A stretch of 64,000 bases of DNA from Fusobacteria bacterium ZRK30 (GTDB taxonomy: Bacteria > Fusobacteriota > Fusobacteriia > Fusobacteriales > Fusobacteriaceae): contig CP102405.1 of the NCBI GenBank assembly GCA_024628785.1, forward strand, positions 1,674,001-1,738,000, written 5' to 3'. A model generated the notes under the pieces. It worked only from the letters and a program-made list of their open reading frames with translations, was not told the DNA's origin and did no database searches. Below, in pieces: positions 61,029 to 64,000 of this stretch. Made by a program: the position numbers and the translations under genes. Numbering within the stretch: the first letter of the stretch is position 1; each line of letters begins with the position of its first letter.

Positions 61029-62396
61029 ATGTATGACTTAATTGTTCTTGGGGGAGGTCCTGGAGGCTATGTGGCCAGTATAAAAGCAAGTCAGCTGGGA
61101 ATGAAAGTAGCTATAATAGAAAAAAATAGATACGGAGGAGTTTGTTTAAATGTGGGGTGTATTCCTACTAAAACTATGTTAAAATCATCGAGACTATTTA
61201 GTGACATGTTAGAAGCTGAAAAATTTGGAATAGATATAGATGGAAGTTTTAATATAAACTGGGAAAATGTTATAAAAAGAAAAGACAGAGTGGTAAATAA
61301 GCTTGTTACAGGAGTAGAGTTCCTACTAAAAAAAAATAAAATAGATATGTTTAATGGAGTGGGAGAGGTCATTGATAAAAATACAGTAGAAGTTAATGGT
61401 GAAAAACTAAGATGTAAAAATTTACTTATATGTACAGGATCAAATGCCAGGATCCCTGAAATAGAAGGAACAAAAGAAGCGATAGAAAAAGGTTATCTAA
61501 TGACAAGTACAGAAATTTTAAGCATTGAAGAGATCCCTGAAAGATTAACAATAATAGGAGGAGGTGTAATAGGAATAGAGTTTGCAATACTCTTTGCGAC
61601 CTTAGGGACAAAGGTTACCATAATTCAAAGAAGTGGAAGAATTCTCGATCCTCTGGACAAAGACGTAATTCAAGAGATTACAGAGGTTTTGAAGGAAAAA
61701 AATGTAGAAATAATCTATAATGCAAATACAAATTATATAGGAAGTAATTATATTAAGTATACTGATGGTGAAAAAATGGTGAAATTAGAAGGTGATAAAG
61801 TTTTAGTTTGTATAGGAAGATCACCTAATTTAAAGGGAGTAAAAAATTTAAATTTAAAGATAGAAAGAGGTGCTATTAAAACAAATAATAGGATGGAAAC
61901 TAGCATAGGTGGAGTTTATGCTGCTGGGGATGTCAATGGAACCATGCAGTTAGCACATGTTGCTTCTCATGAAGGAGTTGTAGCAGTGGAAAATATCTTT
62001 GGAGAGGATCAAAAAATAGACTATAAAAAAGCCCCTTATTGTATCTATACATTTCCAGAAGTAGCAGGGGTAGGCCTCACTGAAAGGGAGGCTAAAGAAC
62101 AATATCCAAATGAAATTAAAATTTCTAAATTCCCTCTATCTGTTAATGGAAAAGCATTAGCTGAAGGGGAGGCTAGGGGCTTTGTAAAAATAATAGCTAC
62201 TAAAAAATATGATGAAGTAATAGGAGTTCATATTGTTGCAAGCCATGCAACTGATATGATTAGTGAGATAGTTACGACTATGGAATTAGAAGGAACTGCC
62301 AAGGAGATAACACGGGCTATCCACCCTCATCCAACTATGTCTGAGGCTGTTGTAGAATCTGCCATGGGAATAGTGGATAAAGCAATTCATATTTAG
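61029..62396 (+). CDS. lpdA: Dihydrolipoamide dehydrogenase (E3)
   Basis: A flavoprotein that re-oxidises the lipoyl groups and forms NADH; 455 residues. I start at 61029 (MYDLIVLGGGPGG) because TAGGAGGG lies in front; frames that begin earlier overlap pdhC. The redox disulfide is in GGVCLNVGCIPTKT, the NAD motif in IIGGGVIGIEFAILF, and the C-terminal His-Glu pair in AIHPHPTMSEAV. It is the last gene of the lipB-lipA-pdhABC-lpdA cluster. Confidence 0.96.
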   Translation: MYDLIVLGGGPGGYVASIKASQLGMKVAIIEKNRYGGVCLNVGCIPTKTMLKSSRLFSDMLEAEKFGIDIDGSFNINWENVIKRKDRVVNKLVTGVEFLLKKNKIDMFNGVGEVIDKNTVEVNGEKLRCKNLLICTGSNARIPEIEGTKEAIEKGYLMTSTEILSIEEIPERLTIIGGGVIGIEFAILFATLGTKVTIIQRSGRILDPLDKDVIQEITEVLKEKNVEIIYNANTNYIGSNYIKYTDGEKMVKLEGDKVLVCIGRSPNLKGVKNLNLKIERGAIKTNNRMETSIGGVYAAGDVNGTMQLAHVASHEGVVAVENIFGEDQKIDYKKAPYCIYTFPEVAGVGLTEREAKEQYPNEIKISKFPLSVNGKALAEGEARGFVKIIATKKYDEVIGVHIVASHATDMISEIVTTMELEGTAKEITRAIHPHPTMSEAVVESAMGIVDKAIHI

Positions 62397-62461
62397 TTTA
62401 AAATTATAAAATGTGTATAACTCATGGGTATGTCCCAAAATAAATATTTGAAAGATCATTA

Positions 62462-62494
62462 AAAATAAGGGCTTTTAAGCCCTTATTTTTTTAA
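62462..62494. terminator. Bidirectional terminator after lpdA
   Basis: AAATAAGGGCTTT / AAGCCCTTATTT with A and T flanks, between convergent lpdA and the ybaK-type gene. Confidence 0.9.
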
Positions 62495-62495
62495 T

Positions 62496-62966
62496 TTATA
62501 TCGTTTCATCCTTGGTAATATCTATCCAAACTCCCTCAGTTATCTCGGATAAATATTCTACATCTATCTTTACAGCAGAATTAGGAGAACCTCCTGCCGG
62601 ATATACCGTGGTAAATTCCTTCAAAGATATATCCAAATATATCTCTAATTTTTTAGGAAGACCAAAGGGGCAGACTCCTCCTATAGGATGACCTGTGACC
62701 TTCTCGACTTTTTCACACTTAACAAATTTAGGTTTTTGTTTAAAATAATCTTTGAACTTTCTATTGTCAGTTTTGGCACGGCCCTTAGTCAAAATTAAAA
62801 TTTCCTTTTCTTTCAATTCAAATGCCAGAGTCTTAGCTATCATATCCGGTTCTACTCCCAGTGCTTTTGCTGCTTTTTCTACAGTAGAAGTATTTTCATT
62901 GGTTTCAATAATCTTTAAAGGAAAGTTATTATCTTTAAAATACTGTTTTACACTCTGAACACTCAT
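62496..62966 (-). CDS. YbaK/EbsC-family aminoacyl-tRNA deacylase
   Basis: A protein-synthesis proofreading enzyme that removes wrong amino acids from tRNA(Pro) or related tRNAs. It has 156 residues. The family signature is seen as TVEKAAKALGVEPDMIAKTL, then TKGRAKTDNRKF, GHPIGGVCPFGLPK and VYPAGGSPNSAVKI. The Lys in the catalytic position (around IAKTL) is present. The subclass (YbaK or ProX-like) is not clear. It is preceded 21 bp upstream by a small gene. Confidence 0.88.
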   Translation of the reverse strand: MSVQSVKQYFKDNNFPLKIIETNENTSTVEKAAKALGVEPDMIAKTLAFELKEKEILILTKGRAKTDNRKFKDYFKQKPKFVKCEKVEKVTGHPIGGVCPFGLPKKLEIYLDISLKEFTTVYPAGGSPNSAVKIDVEYLSEITEGVWIDITKDETI

Positions 62967-62987
62967 GATTCCCCCCCTAATTTAATA

Positions 62988-63179
62988 TTAGTTTTCTTTA
63001 TTTCTCTCTTCTGACTCAAAATCATGTTTAAGCCATTTCATAAAATTATTATTATGCAATATATAAGTTTTTTTAGGATTTTCTTTTAAATATTTACTTT
63101 CTTCTGCCTTTGGAACATCTTTTTCATATTGAGAATACATTTCTTCTAATTTTTTTAATAATCCTTTAGATACTCTCAT
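62988..63179 (-). CDS. Small basic protein, unknown
   Basis: Sixty-three residues, MRVSKGLLKKLEEMYSQYEK to HDFESEERNKEN, charged and helical. The start at 63179 has GGAGGGG 7 bases before it; a TTG 15 bases further upstream is an unlikely alternative because it contains the ribosome site. It lies 21 bp before the ybaK-type gene and is probably in one operon. No domain is recognised. Confidence 0.6.
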   Translation of the reverse strand: MRVSKGLLKKLEEMYSQYEKDVPKAEESKYLKENPKKTYILHNNNFMKWLKHDFESEERNKEN

Positions 63180-63329
63180 TATCTTCCCCTCCAAATATTT
63201 TAATCCTAATACTCTTTATACTACAATCTTGAAAGAAAATCAATTTTTCCTTACTGAAGGGTAACAATTACCTATAATTTTATAAAAAATCCCAAAGGAA
63301 TAAAAGTTTTATGAACATTTATATAAACA

Positions 63330-63360
63330 AAAAACCAAGGGTATTTCCCTTGGTTTTTTA
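63330..63360. terminator. Bidirectional terminator
   Basis: AAACCAAGGG / CCCTTGGTTTTTT hairpin between the gene pair and the GNAT gene. Confidence 0.85.
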
Positions 63361-63371
63361 TTCAATATTTT

Positions 63372-63923
63372 TTAAATCCGAGCTTCCCACTCTTCCCTCA
63401 ATACACCATAGCTTACAGAATCGTAATATTTGTTATCCAGAATACGGGCATTTCTATAAGTTGCTTCCTTTTTCATCCCTAATTTTTCTGATAATTTCAT
63501 CATCCGTTCATTTCCTGACCAAGTTGTAAGACCAAGTCTTACAATCTGAGGATTTTCATTAAACAACTCCGTTATCCATATCTTTAATGCATCATAACCT
63601 ATTCCTTTCCCCCAATAGTTCTCATTAAAGATAAGAATCCCAAATTCCATCCATAGTGTTTCTTTAGATTTCCAATAAGAGTTAAGTGCCCCAATCAGTT
63701 CATCGTTATCTGCATCGACAATCATTTTTCCTGATTTTACATCTTCTTCTCCGTTTAAAAATTTCTTCCTGTAATTTTCAACCTCTTCATTTAAATCTTT
63801 TAATGTTAACTTCTCAAAATACGGGCCATTATACTTATGGAACTCCCTCTCTGGCCTGTTTAATTCTAAGTAACTTTCTAAATCTTTTATCTCTAATTTT
63901 CTCAATTTAATATTTGTTCTCAT
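63372..63923 (-). CDS. GNAT acetyltransferase, RimJ/RimL type
   Basis: An acetyl-CoA-dependent transferase of 183 residues. It opens RTNIKLRKLEIKDLESYLEL, has the acetyl-CoA loop in FNENYWGKGIGYDALKIWIT (G-x-G) and a typical end RLGLTTWSGNERMMKLSEKL followed by GMKKEATYRN. This is the layout of RimJ/RimL-like protein N-acetyltransferases, many of which instead modify small molecules. The substrate is unknown. Confidence 0.88.
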   Translation of the reverse strand: MRTNIKLRKLEIKDLESYLELNRPEREFHKYNGPYFEKLTLKDLNEEVENYRKKFLNGEEDVKSGKMIVDADNDELIGALNSYWKSKETLWMEFGILIFNENYWGKGIGYDALKIWITELFNENPQIVRLGLTTWSGNERMMKLSEKLGMKKEATYRNARILDNKYYDSVSYGVLREEWEARI

Positions 63924-64000
63924 GGAACCTCCTAAAAAAATTCACTAATTTCTTAACATACATTAACCTCTTCAATAGATTGATTTACTCCTCCAAAATA

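Overview
This window is strongly AT-rich DNA from a Gram-negative anaerobe. It has outer-membrane secretion genes, lipoproteins, pyruvate formate-lyase, rubredoxin, and an Na+-NQR-type cluster without a visible nqrA. Together with the style of the proteins this points to the Fusobacteriota, possibly a marine Psychrilyobacter/Propionigenium-like member. That placement is inference from gene content; there is no rRNA gene here.

Layout. 1-1.4 kb: start of an mglB-type sugar-binding lipoprotein gene and a 46-codon gene. 1.5-13.7 kb: a two-partner secretion locus read right to left, tpsB (ShlB/FhaC-like) then a 2,375-residue TpsA/CdiA-like exoprotein, a putative membrane immunity gene, and a detached second C-terminal toxin module with a lipoprotein gene behind it. 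A 211-bp near-identical repeat links the main gene to the detached module, and both immunity candidates carry (TA)n tracts; one of them is out of frame. 14.1-21.2 kb: pflA, pflB and a class I ribonucleotide reductase set (nrdH-nrdA-nrdB). 21.3-28 kb: a purine catabolism block under a guanine-type purine riboswitch upstream of a xanthine/uracil permease, then xdhB, xdhC, xdhA, yqeC and mocA, the signature of a selenium-dependent molybdenum hydroxylase. 28-33 kb: GNAT, two MATE exporters and a WYL regulator. 33-40.7 kb: lepA, a small protein, a stand-alone cyclic-nucleotide-binding protein, an ABC importer, a LysO exporter split in two genes, and a serine hydrolase behind a MerR-type promoter. 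40.7-48 kb: lipoproteins, rubredoxin, a PHP phosphoesterase, an ITP/XTP pyrophosphatase-like gene, a methyltransferase, a DUF1353 protein and a frameshifted ABC permease.

48.4-51.9 kb is the oddest accessory stretch: a solitary Csm3/Cas7-like RAMP protein with no other cas gene or CRISPR array, followed at once by a c-di-GMP-I riboswitch, a pseudoknotted RNA with no obvious gene, an 83-87-residue protein, and a second cyclic-nucleotide-binding protein. 51.9-55.7 kb: nqrB-C-D-E-F without nqrA. 56-62.4 kb: lipB, lipA and a complete pyruvate dehydrogenase complex (pdhA, pdhB, pdhC, lpdA). 62.5-64 kb: YbaK, a small protein and another GNAT.

Intergenic space is well marked with intrinsic terminators and with two families of short dispersed repeats. 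Three copies of one family lie directly behind the stop codons of rdx, the Ham1 gene and pdhB in the same orientation relative to the gene. Small genes (46, 27, 63, 65, 70 and 72 codons) and gene remnants are listed separately.
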